Shown: positions 16,330-25,496 of the stretch, one piece after another
Position numbering within the stretch: the first letter of the stretch is position 1
Layout of the letters: each line of letters opens with the position of its first letter
Assembly (NCBI GenBank): GCA_947647735.1
Contig: CANSLJ010000023.1
Coordinates: 1-64,000, forward strand
DNA from: an uncultured bacterium
GTDB lineage: Bacteria > Bacillota > Clostridia > Lachnospirales > Lachnospiraceae
Direction of reading: 5' to 3'
Length of the DNA: 64,000 bases
The notes under the pieces: generated by a model
Told to the model about the DNA's origin: nothing
Database searches by the model: none
What the model saw: the letters and a program-made list of their open reading frames with translations, nothing else
Made by a program: the position numbers and the translations under genes

Positions 16330-17487
16330 ATGAATATGAATGATTATTTTTTAAAGGCGTTTGGGCGGAATGCAACAATTAATATAAAAACCCAGATAGA
16401 GGAGGAGTTTACAGAGGTTTTCTTTAAAGAACTGGCAACGGCGTGCGCGATCAACATGATCGCGAACACGATCGGGAAGTGTGAGATCAGAACTTTTGTA
16501 AAAGGAGTACCCACGAAAAGCGGCGAGTATTATTTATGGAATTATGAGCCGAACCCGAACGAGAACAGCAGCGATTTTTTACAGCATTTTTTCTCAAACC
16601 TATGTTACGACAACGAAGCGCTGATTATAGAACTTGATAAAAAGCTGTATGTGGCGGACAGTTTCAGCAGACGGGAATATTCTTTTTACGAAGATGTATT
16701 TTCTAATATTGTGATAGCGGGTTTGACATTGCAGAGATCGTATACATCTGGGGAAGTGATCTATATGCATCTGAACAATATAGACGCAAGGCAGCGGCTG
16801 GAAGGATCGTATACAAGCTATGGGAAGACTGTAGCAAAAGCAGTTAGAAACATGCTGAGGCAGGGATCACAAAAAGGGATATTGAACATAGACGCACAAA
16901 CGTCCCAGCAGAAAGGTTTTGCAGAAAAGCTGAACGAGCTTATAAATAACAGATTCAAACCATTTTTTGATGCTGGGAGCGCAGTCTTGCCGTTGACAAA
17001 CGGATATACATACACGGACGTAACAAAGCAGGGCACGACGCCGACACCAGCAGATATAAATGAACGGATCAACTATGAATTTGAGTTAGCCGGGCGTACA
17101 TGGCGCATACCAAAAGCCCTTATGCTGGGGGATGTTTCTGAAGTAGAAAAAGTCACAAAGAATTTTTTGACATTTGCGGTTGATCCATTAACAGAGAAAT
17201 TCGGTGAAGAGGTAACAAGAAAGCGTTACAGCGTAAAGGAATTTAAAAAAGGGAATTACATTGACGTAAATACAAACTGCATTCAGCATATAGACATTTT
17301 TGAGCAGGCAACAAACAGCGATAAGCTGCTATCCAGCGGGCTGTACTGTATCGACGAATTGCGCACAAAGTTAGGTGATACGGCGATTAATGAAGACTGG
17401 TCGCGAAAGCACTATATCACAAAAAATTATGCTGAGGCTGAAAAAATGGCACATCTGGGAGATGAGAAAGGGGGTGAAATGGATTGA
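16330..17487 (+). CDS. Portal protein (HK97 type)
   Basis: The 385-residue protein is of HK97 portal size, with the characteristic early NMIANTIGKCEIRTF helix and the YLWNYEPNPNENSSDFLQ segment. It forms the dodecameric ring at the capsid vertex through which DNA enters. It overlaps the protease start by 4 nt. Confidence 0.92.
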   Translation: MNMNDYFLKAFGRNATINIKTQIEEEFTEVFFKELATACAINMIANTIGKCEIRTFVKGVPTKSGEYYLWNYEPNPNENSSDFLQHFFSNLCYDNEALIIELDKKLYVADSFSRREYSFYEDVFSNIVIAGLTLQRSYTSGEVIYMHLNNIDARQRLEGSYTSYGKTVAKAVRNMLRQGSQKGILNIDAQTSQQKGFAEKLNELINNRFKPFFDAGSAVLPLTNGYTYTDVTKQGTTPTPADINERINYEFELAGRTWRIPKALMLGDVSEVEKVTKNFLTFAVDPLTEKFGEEVTRKRYSVKEFKKGNYIDVNTNCIQHIDIFEQATNSDKLLSSGLYCIDELRTKLGDTAINEDWSRKHYITKNYAEAEKMAHLGDEKGGEMD

Positions 17488-18347
17488 AACAGCAGAAAGC
17501 GCATTATTGTTTAAGGCAGGAAGCCGGGACGGATATCTATAAATTATATATCTACGATAATGTGTCGGAATACGGCACATTTGACTGGTGGGAATGGGAG
17601 TATACAGAAAGCGAAACCAGTGCGAAGTATTTCAGGAAAGAGCTGGCAAAGATACCGGAAAATGCAACGATAGAATTACATATTAATTCATACGGCGGTT
17701 CGGTAAGTGAGGGTATAGCGATCTATAACCAGCTAAAAGCTAAAAAGTGTAAGGAGATCATAGCATATGTGGATGGTAACGCCTATTCGATCGCCTCTGT
17801 TATCATGCAGGCGGCAGACAGGCGGATCATGGGACTGGGGACGAGCCTTCTGATTCATAACATGTGGGTGACAATATCAGGAAATGCTAATGAACTGAGA
17901 AAAGTAGCGGATGATCTTGATACATTGATGGAAAGCAACCGGCAGATATACATGGAGCGCGTGAGCATCACGGAAGAGGAATTGATAGAGATGATGGACA
18001 ATGAAACCTATCTGACACCGGATCAGGCGGTGGAAATGGGTTTTGCTGATGAAGTGGGAAAGAAAGAAGAACCGGCACCGGATCAGACGGAACAATTAAG
18101 ACAACAGTTATCAGAAATGCGGCGGGAGATGGCGTTGCGGAAAAGCTTTCAGGAAGAATTGAGACAGTTTTGCAACCTGCAGCAGAAAAAGGATGCAGAC
18201 AACGAAGAGGACACAGAAAACACTGACGATAGCACAGAGGATGATGATAAAGATGAGGACGACAACAAAAAACAGGAAAAGGCAAAACAGTTTAAACTTG
18301 CGGCACTGCTTTCACAGGCAGCCGCGCAATATCTGAAAGAGAGGTAA
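17484..18347 (+). CDS. Head maturation protease, ClpP-like
   Basis: The 287-residue protein has a ClpP/S14 fold: IELHINSYGGSVSEG, nucleophile serine in DGNAYSIASVI, and histidine in SLLIHNMWV. A long acidic C-terminal part (from about residue 195) probably serves as scaffold. Translation likely starts at TTG 17484, overlapping the portal stop, with GGGGGTG as the site. It processes the prohead together with the capsid protein at 18353. Confidence 0.92.
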   Translation: MKQQKAHYCLRQEAGTDIYKLYIYDNVSEYGTFDWWEWEYTESETSAKYFRKELAKIPENATIELHINSYGGSVSEGIAIYNQLKAKKCKEIIAYVDGNAYSIASVIMQAADRRIMGLGTSLLIHNMWVTISGNANELRKVADDLDTLMESNRQIYMERVSITEEELIEMMDNETYLTPDQAVEMGFADEVGKKEEPAPDQTEQLRQQLSEMRREMALRKSFQEELRQFCNLQQKKDADNEEDTENTDDSTEDDDKDEDDNKKQEKAKQFKLAALLSQAAAQYLKER

Positions 18348-18352
18348 AAAAG

Positions 18353-19741
18353 ATGAGAAGCAGAGATGTAGAAGAACAGGCACGCAAAGAGCTGGCACAG
18401 AAGTTTAATGAAGCGCTAAAGAGTGGCGACACGGGGGCTGTAGCGCAGGCATTTGCAGATATGGCTGAGGGCATTCAGGAAGAAATACTGGAACGCGCAA
18501 AGGACACGGCGGCTATTGAACAGATGGACGCTACCGCGTTAGCCGCGCGTGGGTTAAGACAGCTCACATCGGAAGAAAAGAAGTACTATGAAGCGGTTAT
18601 CAATGCCATGAAATCTGACAGTCCGAAGCAGGCGCTTGCAAATCTTGATGTTGCTATGCCCAAGACGATTTTCGAGGATGTATTTGACAGTTTGAAAGTG
18701 GCACACCCGCTTTTGGATGCGATCGACTTCAACAACACCACCTATGTTACAGAATGGATTCTGAACAAGAACGGGAAGCAGAAAGCGGTATGGGGCGAGA
18801 TAACGGCAGAAATTGAGCATGAGCTTTCCGGAGAGTTTGAAAAGCTGAATATGGTGATGTTCAGCTTGACGGCGTTTATGCCTGTTGCGAAATCCATGCT
18901 TGATCTGGGACCGACATGGTTAGACAGCTATGTCAGGCAGGTGCTTCAGGACGCTTTATATGTTGGGCTGGAAGAGGGGATTGTGTGCGGCACGGGCGTT
19001 AAAATGCCGATCGGCATGATGAAAGATATCACTGCAGCCCATGCGGACGAAGAACCTTATCCGGATAAAACGCCGGTTAAAGTTACGGCATTAACGCCGG
19101 AGGTATACGGTGGAATAGTCGGGGATATGGCAGTAAGCAGAAATGGACGCTCGCGCGCAGTAGGAGAAGTAATCCTGGTCGTAAACCCGGTTGATTATTG
19201 GAAAAAGCTTATGCCCGCCACTACGATCATGCGCGCAGATGGGACATATGCCAATAATGTTTTCCCTTATCCCACAAAAGCTATCCAGTGCGAGGAAATA
19301 CCAAAAGGGAAAGCGGTTATGGGTATCGCAAAGCAATACTTCATGGGAATCGGCACGGGAAAAGATGGTGTGATCGAATATGACGACAGCTACAAATTTT
19401 TGCAGCGTGAAAGAGTATATGCAGGGCATCTTTATGGAAACGGAAAGCCAAAAGATAATAATAGTTTTATCGTGCTGGATATCAGCGAGTTAAAACCCGC
19501 AGCATATACGGTATATACAGCGGCACAGGCAGTTGAGGGCGTAGCAGCGTATTCGGCGGAAGTAGAAATTATCGAAAAAGAAGTTGAAAAGCACGCATGG
19601 ACGGAAAGTGAATTAAACGCTATGACAGTAGACCAGATCGAAGGGCTGGCAGCGTACAAGAAATATACATTGACCGGCAGCACAAAAGCGGAAAAGATCG
19701 CTTCTTTCCTCAGCGCACAGGAAGCGGCAGGAAATAACTAA
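18353..19741 (+). CDS. Major capsid protein (HK97 fold) with C-terminal HeH-like module
   Basis: The 462-residue protein has HK97-type features: a charged helical N-terminal delta region (about 1-95) for scaffolding, then PKTIFEDVFDSLKVAHPLLDAIDFNN and LDLGPTWLDSYVRQVLQDALYVGLEEGIVCGTG. Residues 414-462 form an extra module (WTESELNAMTVDQIEGLA to KIASFLSAQ) resembling an HeH/LEM domain. The tail tube protein at 21183 ends in a closely similar module. Confidence 0.93.
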   Translation: MRSRDVEEQARKELAQKFNEALKSGDTGAVAQAFADMAEGIQEEILERAKDTAAIEQMDATALAARGLRQLTSEEKKYYEAVINAMKSDSPKQALANLDVAMPKTIFEDVFDSLKVAHPLLDAIDFNNTTYVTEWILNKNGKQKAVWGEITAEIEHELSGEFEKLNMVMFSLTAFMPVAKSMLDLGPTWLDSYVRQVLQDALYVGLEEGIVCGTGVKMPIGMMKDITAAHADEEPYPDKTPVKVTALTPEVYGGIVGDMAVSRNGRSRAVGEVILVVNPVDYWKKLMPATTIMRADGTYANNVFPYPTKAIQCEEIPKGKAVMGIAKQYFMGIGTGKDGVIEYDDSYKFLQRERVYAGHLYGNGKPKDNNSFIVLDISELKPAAYTVYTAAQAVEGVAAYSAEVEIIEKEVEKHAWTESELNAMTVDQIEGLAAYKKYTLTGSTKAEKIASFLSAQEAAGNN

Positions 19742-19751
19742 AATGGCAGCA

Positions 19752-19775
19752 GGCGGCGGGCAAACCTGCCGCCTG
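19752..19775 (+). other. Hairpin after the capsid gene
   Basis: AGGCGGCGGG and CCTGCCGCCT can pair around a CAAA loop immediately after the capsid stop, without a T-run. It may stabilise the capsid mRNA 3' end or reduce read-through. Confidence 0.5.
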
Positions 19776-19794
19776 TCATAAAAGGCGGTGCGGT

Positions 19795-20139
19795 ATGACG
19801 GAAACGGCAGAAAAAACGGAAATGACAGCAGATGAAATTCTGCTGGGCGATATTCTGAATGAACTGGATATTACTTTTGGCGATGACGCGACAAAAAGAA
19901 AAATACGAGACATTATGCAGCAAGGACAGGAGCGGCTAGAACAGATCAAAGGTGGCACTATCGACTTTGTAAAAGAGCGGACAGCACGAACACTGCTTTT
20001 CTCTTTCTGCCGGTATGGGAGATCGAACGCAATCGAGCAGTTTGAACATGATTTTTCAAGCCTGTTGACGTCTTTTGCACTGGAAGCGGCGATTGACAAT
20101 ATGGCAGAAAGCGGGGCGGAGGATGCAGACGAAGTTTGA
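19795..20139 (+). CDS. Head-tail connector protein (gp6-like)
   Basis: The 114-residue helical protein lies directly after the capsid gene, where HK97-type phages encode the gp6-like connector. The segment RTLLFSFCRYGRSNAIEQFEHDF fits this small family. It overlaps the next gene by 17 nt. Confidence 0.75.
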   Translation: MTETAEKTEMTADEILLGDILNELDITFGDDATKRKIRDIMQQGQERLEQIKGGTIDFVKERTARTLLFSFCRYGRSNAIEQFEHDFSSLLTSFALEAAIDNMAESGAEDADEV

Positions 20140-20455
20140 GGAGTTTAACGATGGCGTGATAGACGTGTGCGACGTAAACAAAGAAGACCGGCTGGAAAAG
20201 GTGAAAGCAGGTTTACGTTTTGGAAATGAAAATGTTGGGATAACAAGGCATTATGCGGCGCAGGTAGCAGATACACGGGTAGATCGCGTGATCCATGTTT
20301 TGCGGCAGTGGGATATAAAGCCACATCAAGTCGTTGTGATCGAGGGTGAACAGTACGACATTGATAAAACGGATCATATCAAAGATACGCTGCCACCGAT
20401 CACAAAATTAACGCTGATTAGGCTTGAAAAGCACAGAGAGAGGGAATTTGCATGA
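20123..20455 (+). CDS. Head closure protein
   Basis: The 110-residue protein starts MQTKFEEFNDGVIDVCDV. It is beta-rich, with VDRVIHVLRQWDIKPHQVVVIEGEQY, typical of head-closure proteins that seal the connector after packaging. Position and size also fit. It overlaps genes on both sides. Confidence 0.75.
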   Translation: MQTKFEEFNDGVIDVCDVNKEDRLEKVKAGLRFGNENVGITRHYAAQVADTRVDRVIHVLRQWDIKPHQVVVIEGEQYDIDKTDHIKDTLPPITKLTLIRLEKHREREFA

Positions 20456-20862
20456 AAGTCAATGCAGCAAAAGCGATACCGCCGGAACAGCTAGGGCTTG
20501 CGCTTTCCGAAGTGCTGCTTGAATGGGCGGATAATCAGGAAAAAGAGTTTGTAAAGGCGATAGATAAAGCGGCGGATGCCTGCAAAGATACAGCAAAGCA
20601 GTACGCGCCGGTGAGCAATCGAAAGCGTGCCGGGACATATAGGGGAAGTTTTGAAATAGACAGAGGGTGGCAGGCACGCCACCATTATGCGGCTGAATGG
20701 CATGTAAAGGAGCCGGAATATCGCTTGACACATTTGCTTGAGTACGGACACGTGACACGGGATGGCACAAGCCGGACAAAGCCCATAAAGCATATCAAAT
20801 ATGGGCGGCAGATTGCCGAGCAGGTATTGGAAGAACGGTTGGCGGGGCTGTGGGGTGAGTAA
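20452..20862 (+). CDS. HK97 gp10-like head-tail protein
   Basis: The 136-residue protein shows the gp10-like pattern: KDTAKQYAPVSNRKRAGTYRGSF, then YRLTHLLEYGHVTRDG. It acts in head-tail joining or tail completion. It overlaps the previous gene by 4 nt and abuts the next. Confidence 0.85.
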   Translation: MKVNAAKAIPPEQLGLALSEVLLEWADNQEKEFVKAIDKAADACKDTAKQYAPVSNRKRAGTYRGSFEIDRGWQARHHYAAEWHVKEPEYRLTHLLEYGHVTRDGTSRTKPIKHIKYGRQIAEQVLEERLAGLWGE

Positions 20863-21177
20863 ATGGATATACAGAAATACATAGAACAAAAAACAGGGAT
20901 CCCGACAACAGAAGTAGCTTTTGAGCAACCGCAAAAATTGCCATTTATCGTTATTCTTGATCGAACAGAGGAGGAGGGCGACGATTATCACGCACAAGTA
21001 ATACTTCATGATCTGGCAGTAGAATTTTACGCAAAACGCATTGATAAAGAAAATGAAAAGAAACTTGAAGATGCGTTTCAGGAAAAAGGATGGAAAATAA
21101 AAAAAGAACGGGCATGGATTGCGGAAGAAAAGATGTTTGAAACAATTTATACTACAAATTTTGTAGAAAAGAGGTAA
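20863..21177 (+). CDS. Tail terminator / minor tail protein
   Basis: The 104-residue alpha/beta protein occupies the usual tail-terminator position, just before the major tail protein. The segment VILHDLAVEFYAKRIDKENEKKLE is consistent with that fold. The assignment relies mainly on order and length. Confidence 0.7.
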   Translation: MDIQKYIEQKTGIPTTEVAFEQPQKLPFIVILDRTEEEGDDYHAQVILHDLAVEFYAKRIDKENEKKLEDAFQEKGWKIKKERAWIAEEKMFETIYTTNFVEKR

Positions 21178-21182
21178 AAAGA

Positions 21183-21935
21183 ATGGCAGGAAAAAAGGGA
21201 ACAAAGGAAAAGGTAACGCTGGGCAGCGGAATGCTCTACATGGCGGAGTTTACGGGCGAATTGGAAAAAGACTTCGCGGATATTTTGGAAAACCTTATGA
21301 CGCCGAAAAACCACGCTGGCTGGATCAAAGGCGGCGCTTCCATTGAGTACAAGCCCACAATGACGCAGGAAAAGGACGATCTGGGACATATTGTAAAAGA
21401 GATTTTGACGGATGAAGAGGCTACTTTTAAAAGCGGGCTTTTTACATGGAACGGTGAAACGCTTGCAAAGTTTACAGCGACAGCGGAGATTGCCAATGAG
21501 AGTAAAAACGGGAAGGCATACCGGCGTTTAAAGATTGGTGGTACCGGAAATGACGACGGTAAACAGTACGCGATTCTGTTTGTACATGAGGATCCCGTAG
21601 AGGGAAATTGTTATCTGCTTGTGGTCGGCAGAAACACGGCGGGATTCACTATCACGTTTCAGACAGACAGTGCAACGGTGATCGATGCAGAATTTGCTTG
21701 TAAACCGCATGATGAGCGTGGGACGCTGATTGAGTTTGTAGAGGAAATTGACGAAGAATATCAGCAGACGTATACGGAAGAGGAATTGAATGCGCTGACA
21801 GTTGCACAGATTGAGACGATCGCAAAGGCGAAAGGCTATACACTGACGGGCAGCGATAAAGCGGCAAAGATCGCGTCATTCCTTGCCGCACAAACGACGG
21901 CAGGTGGCAGCAGTGAAGAGGGCAGCACAGAATAA
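21183..21935 (+). CDS. Major tail protein with C-terminal HeH-like module
   Basis: The 250-residue tail tube subunit contains GWIKGGASIEYKPTMTQEKDD and GRNTAGFTITFQTDSATV, in keeping with phi13-type major tail proteins. Residues about 194-245 form an extra module (TEEELNALTVAQIETIAKAKGY to KIASFLAAQ) about two-thirds identical to the capsid protein's C-terminal module. Confidence 0.9.
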   Translation: MAGKKGTKEKVTLGSGMLYMAEFTGELEKDFADILENLMTPKNHAGWIKGGASIEYKPTMTQEKDDLGHIVKEILTDEEATFKSGLFTWNGETLAKFTATAEIANESKNGKAYRRLKIGGTGNDDGKQYAILFVHEDPVEGNCYLLVVGRNTAGFTITFQTDSATVIDAEFACKPHDERGTLIEFVEEIDEEYQQTYTEEELNALTVAQIETIAKAKGYTLTGSDKAAKIASFLAAQTTAGGSSEEGSTE

Positions 21936-21946
21936 CAGAGAAACAA

Positions 21947-21969
21947 AAGGGCTGGCACATCCAGCCCTT
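21947..21969 (+). other. Perfect hairpin between tail tube and chaperone genes
   Basis: AAGGGCTGG (21947-21955) pairs perfectly with CCAGCCCTT (21961-21969) around CACAT. No T-run follows, so it is more likely an attenuator or mRNA-stability element lowering expression of the downstream chaperone relative to the tail tube. Confidence 0.6.
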
Positions 21970-21976
21970 ATAGAAC

Positions 21977-22390
21977 ATGGCACGGAAAGGAAAGCGGGGC
22001 ATGAATTTTAGAGTAAATTTTCAAAAGGCAAAAAGAAATTATATGGTACTGACGTTTGACGATGAGCAGATAGTAGATGGAAAAGTAGAGCAGTACGAAA
22101 AAGTGATCCATGTGGGAATGCCGAAAAAACGCGTATTTTCAGCGCTGATGGATATGCAGGATGTGTACACAAAACGAAATGAAGCACAGACTGAGACAGA
22201 AAAGAACGATGCAAACCGAGAAATTATAGATGAGCTATATGAACTGACAGCTCAGATTCTTTCTAACAACCTGAAAGGTGAAAAAATATCTACAGAGTGG
22301 GTAGAGGATCAGTTTTCAACAGAAGAAATTAAAGAGTTTTTTGAAATGTATATAAAATTTGTAAACGGCGAGGCGACAAACCCAAACTAG
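21977..22390 (+). CDS. Tail assembly chaperone, short form (gpG-like)
   Basis: The 137-residue protein starts MARKGKRGMNFRVNF and sits between the tail tube and tape measure genes, where siphoviruses encode paired chaperones. A slippery heptamer lies directly before its TAG stop, so part of the translation continues into the downstream frame. It binds the tape measure protein during tail assembly. Confidence 0.85.
   Translation: MARKGKRGMNFRVNFQKAKRNYMVLTFDDEQIVDGKVEQYEKVIHVGMPKKRVFSALMDMQDVYTKRNEAQTETEKNDANREIIDELYELTAQILSNNLKGEKISTEWVEDQFSTEEIKEFFEMYIKFVNGEATNPN
22381..22387 (+). promoter_or_regulatory. Programmed -1 frameshift site
   Basis: The heptamer C-CCA-AAC (CCCAAAC) fits the X-XXY-YYZ rule in the frame of the 21977 gene and is followed at once by the TAG stop. 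A -1 slip reads CCC-AAA-CTA and enters the open frame that runs to 22656. Confidence 0.85.
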
Positions 22391-22656
22391 AGCCGCCCTT
22401 CTACCCGACGGATGAAACAGGATTTTTTGATATTCCGACGTACTGGGAACATCTGGTGCATGAATATACGGGGCTGAATGTAAATGAGATAGAGGAATTG
22501 GAATATATAGATTATTTACAGTACAGGCGGGACGCATTCATTCACGAAATGAACAGAACGGAAGAAGGGCGGGAATATCTGGAAAAAGCAATGACGCTAT
22601 CACAGACAGAACCAGACAGGCAAAGCTTGCGGCGGCTTTTTGGAAGAAAAGGATAA
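22387..22656 (+). CDS. Tail assembly chaperone extension (gpGT, made by -1 frameshift)
   Basis: The frame is open from the slippery site and reads LEPPFYPTDETGFFDIPTYW onward to LRRLFGRKG. It adds 89 residues to the 137 of the short form. The first internal ATG (22456) lacks a convincing ribosome binding site and would drop about 23 residues of continuous coding sequence, so frameshift expression is preferred. The fusion product would be 226 residues. Confidence 0.8.
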   Translation, partial: LEPPFYPTDETGFFDIPTYWEHLVHEYTGLNVNEIEELEYIDYLQYRRDAFIHEMNRTEEGREYLEKAMTLSQTEPDRQSLRRLFGRKG

Positions 22657-22662
22657 ACAACG

Positions 22663-25482
22663 ATGTCAAAGGGATTAAAGGGAATCACTGTAAAAATTGA
22701 TGGAGATATAAAACCATTAAATCAAGCACTCTCAAAAATTAATTCGGAATCAAAGAGCACCCAGAGGGAATTAAAGGGCATAAATACCCTTTTAAATTTC
22801 GATCCCAAAAATACGGAACTGTTAGCACAAAAGCAGACCGTATTAAAAGAGGCAGTTACAGAGACAGAAAACAAGCTGAAACTTTTGACACAGGCACAGC
22901 AGGAAATGTCAGAAGCCGGGAAAGATATAAACGATGAAGGTTACCGGGATTTACAGCGGGAAATAGCCGCAACACAGCAGAAACTTACAGGCTACAACAC
23001 AGAGCTGAAAAATATTGAAACACAGCAGAAAAAGGCGGCGAAAGAAGCGGAAACGCTGGGACAGAAAATATATAAGATTGCAAGCCACATCCCGGTAGTA
23101 AACAAACTTGCGGACGGATTTGTAAAAACAAAACAGAAAATCACAGAAACCGTAAAAGAAAGCGAAACCGTGAAAAAAATCGGTTCAGCAGTCGATGGAG
23201 CGCGGAAAAAAGTAGAAGCATTCAAAGACGCACACCCGCACGTGAAAAAAGTTGCTGACGCTTTTCATACTATGAAAGAAAAGGCTGATGAATTAAAAAA
23301 TAAATTGCCGTCTGTAAAGCAATCGCTGACAGCACTGAGCAACGCGGCGGCAGGAGCGGCAAAGGGAGGATTTAAGGCACTGGAAACCACAGTGAGCGGT
23401 ACCATGAAAGCCTTCACGGCTTTTTCCACGGTAGCACTGACAGCGGGAGCGGCGGTTGCTAAAAATGCAATAGAGCAATACGCCGATTATGAACAGCTTG
23501 TGGGCGGCGTAGAGACGCTTTTTGGGACGGGGGGAAAATCGTTTGAAGAGTATGCAAAAAGCGTTGGAAAGACAACGGATGAAGTAGCAGGAGAATACGG
23601 AGACCTGAAAATAGCACAAATGGAAGTGCTGAAAAATGCAGACAACGCATACAAAACCGCCGGACTGTCTGCGAATGAATACATGGAAACCGTAACGGGA
23701 TTCTCAGCAGCGCTTATCAGCAGTTTAGGAGGGGATACAAGAAAAGCCGCTGATTACGCGGATATGGCGATCACAGACATGGCAGATAACGCGAATAAGA
23801 TGGGATCAGACATGTCTGCCATACAGACAGCATATCAGGGATTTGCCAAACAGAATTATACCATGCTGGATAACCTGAAATTAGGGTATGGCGGCACGAA
23901 AACGGAAATGGAGAGGCTTCTTAAAGATGCAACGGCACTTTCCGGGGTGAAATACGATATAGAATCTTACGCGGATATTGTAGATGCTATACACGTCGTA
24001 CAAACAGAAATGGGCATCACAGGCACGACGGCAAAAGAAGCGAGCGAAACAATATCGGGATCCATCAACGCGGCGAAGTCCTCATGGAAAAACTTAATGA
24101 TGGGGCTTGCCAATGAAAACGCGGATTTAGATGGACTAATTGACAACATGGCAGGTAGTGTTCTTACCGTGGTAGATAATGTGCTGCCGCGGATAATGGA
24201 AGTAGTACCCCGAATCATCGAGACCGCGCCGAAATTGATCGAAGGATTAAGTAAAGCTTTTGCAGGAGTGGCAGGAGAGCTGGGCGGGCTGGCGGATCAG
24301 CTTTTACCACCTCTGATACAGGCGTTTTTCACGCTGGTGCGGACTGTCACAGGCGCTTTACCTACATTCCTGCCTCAGATACTAAATGCAGCGATTACAC
24401 TATTCAGTGGGATATTACAGGGGCTAAATGAGACAATCCCACAGATTATAGCGGTGCTGCCATCACTCATACAGACACTTTCTAAAACGCTCATAGAAAA
24501 TTTACCGCAGTTAATAACGTTAGGATCACAAATTTTAACCAATCTTATCAGCGGAATCACACAGACGATACCCTCACTTATCAGCGCGATCGTGGAATTG
24601 ATCCCGGTTATTACACAAGCCATTATGGAGAACTTGCCGCTCATTATTGACGCAGGTTTAAATCTGCTTTTGGCACTTGCAGAAGGCATTGTACAGGCGT
24701 TACCGGAACTGGTGGCGATACTGCCGACAATCATAGATACGATAGTTTCTAATGTTGTTTCTATGCTGCCAAAGATCATAGAAACCGGCATACAGCTTTT
24801 AAATTCCTTGATATCCGGCATTATACAGGCGATTCCACAGTTAATAGCATCTTTGCCCCAGATTATCACATCCATAGTGAACACGATCATAGCAAATTTG
24901 CCAAAGATCATACAGTCCGGTATAGAACTGATAGGGGCGCTCATATCCGGCATTATACGGGCGATACCGACATTACTTGCAGCACTGCCGCAAGTATTCA
25001 CAGCAATCATTAATGCTTTTAAAGGGATTAATTGGGCAGATTTAGGAAAGAACATCATAGACGGCGTTATTCAGGGCGTAAAGAATGCTGCCGGGAGTCT
25101 GATCAATGTATTTAAAGACCTGGCATCGCAGGCGATGGAAGCTGTAAAGGATTTCTTTGATATCAACAGTCCTTCGCGCCGGATGGAGAAAGAAGTGGGC
25201 GAAATGCTGCCGCCGGGCATGGCACAGGGTGTAGAAAACGCAATGCCAGCGGCGAAAAAACGGATAACAGCAGCAATGGCACAGGGTGTGCCCACAACGA
25301 TAGACAGTTATATAAAATCTGGTGGTGGAAGCATAGGAACAGAAACAGTACAGGCAGCAGGAGGCGGGGGGTTCGTGCAAAACTTGACAATCAACAGTCC
25401 GCGCGAGCTGTCGCCATCCGAGAACGCGAGACAAGTGAGGAATGCGATGCGCCAGACTGTATTGAAGCTGAAACAGACATAA
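22663..25482 (+). CDS. Tape measure protein
   Basis: The 939-residue protein starts MSKGLKGITVKIDGDIKPLNQ. It has an N-terminal coiled coil (about 20-140), a hydrophobic segment, and a long array of amphipathic repeats of the form LPQIITSIVNTIIANLPKII (about 500-790). A FFDINSPSRRMEKEVGEML segment and a Gly-rich tail follow. It sets tail length and passes DNA through the membrane. At roughly 0.15 nm per residue the tail would be about 140 nm long. Confidence 0.93.
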   Translation: MSKGLKGITVKIDGDIKPLNQALSKINSESKSTQRELKGINTLLNFDPKNTELLAQKQTVLKEAVTETENKLKLLTQAQQEMSEAGKDINDEGYRDLQREIAATQQKLTGYNTELKNIETQQKKAAKEAETLGQKIYKIASHIPVVNKLADGFVKTKQKITETVKESETVKKIGSAVDGARKKVEAFKDAHPHVKKVADAFHTMKEKADELKNKLPSVKQSLTALSNAAAGAAKGGFKALETTVSGTMKAFTAFSTVALTAGAAVAKNAIEQYADYEQLVGGVETLFGTGGKSFEEYAKSVGKTTDEVAGEYGDLKIAQMEVLKNADNAYKTAGLSANEYMETVTGFSAALISSLGGDTRKAADYADMAITDMADNANKMGSDMSAIQTAYQGFAKQNYTMLDNLKLGYGGTKTEMERLLKDATALSGVKYDIESYADIVDAIHVVQTEMGITGTTAKEASETISGSINAAKSSWKNLMMGLANENADLDGLIDNMAGSVLTVVDNVLPRIMEVVPRIIETAPKLIEGLSKAFAGVAGELGGLADQLLPPLIQAFFTLVRTVTGALPTFLPQILNAAITLFSGILQGLNETIPQIIAVLPSLIQTLSKTLIENLPQLITLGSQILTNLISGITQTIPSLISAIVELIPVITQAIMENLPLIIDAGLNLLLALAEGIVQALPELVAILPTIIDTIVSNVVSMLPKIIETGIQLLNSLISGIIQAIPQLIASLPQIITSIVNTIIANLPKIIQSGIELIGALISGIIRAIPTLLAALPQVFTAIINAFKGINWADLGKNIIDGVIQGVKNAAGSLINVFKDLASQAMEAVKDFFDINSPSRRMEKEVGEMLPPGMAQGVENAMPAAKKRITAAMAQGVPTTIDSYIKSGGGSIGTETVQAAGGGGFVQNLTINSPRELSPSENARQVRNAMRQTVLKLKQT

Positions 25483-25496
25483 AGGAGCAGAGAGAA

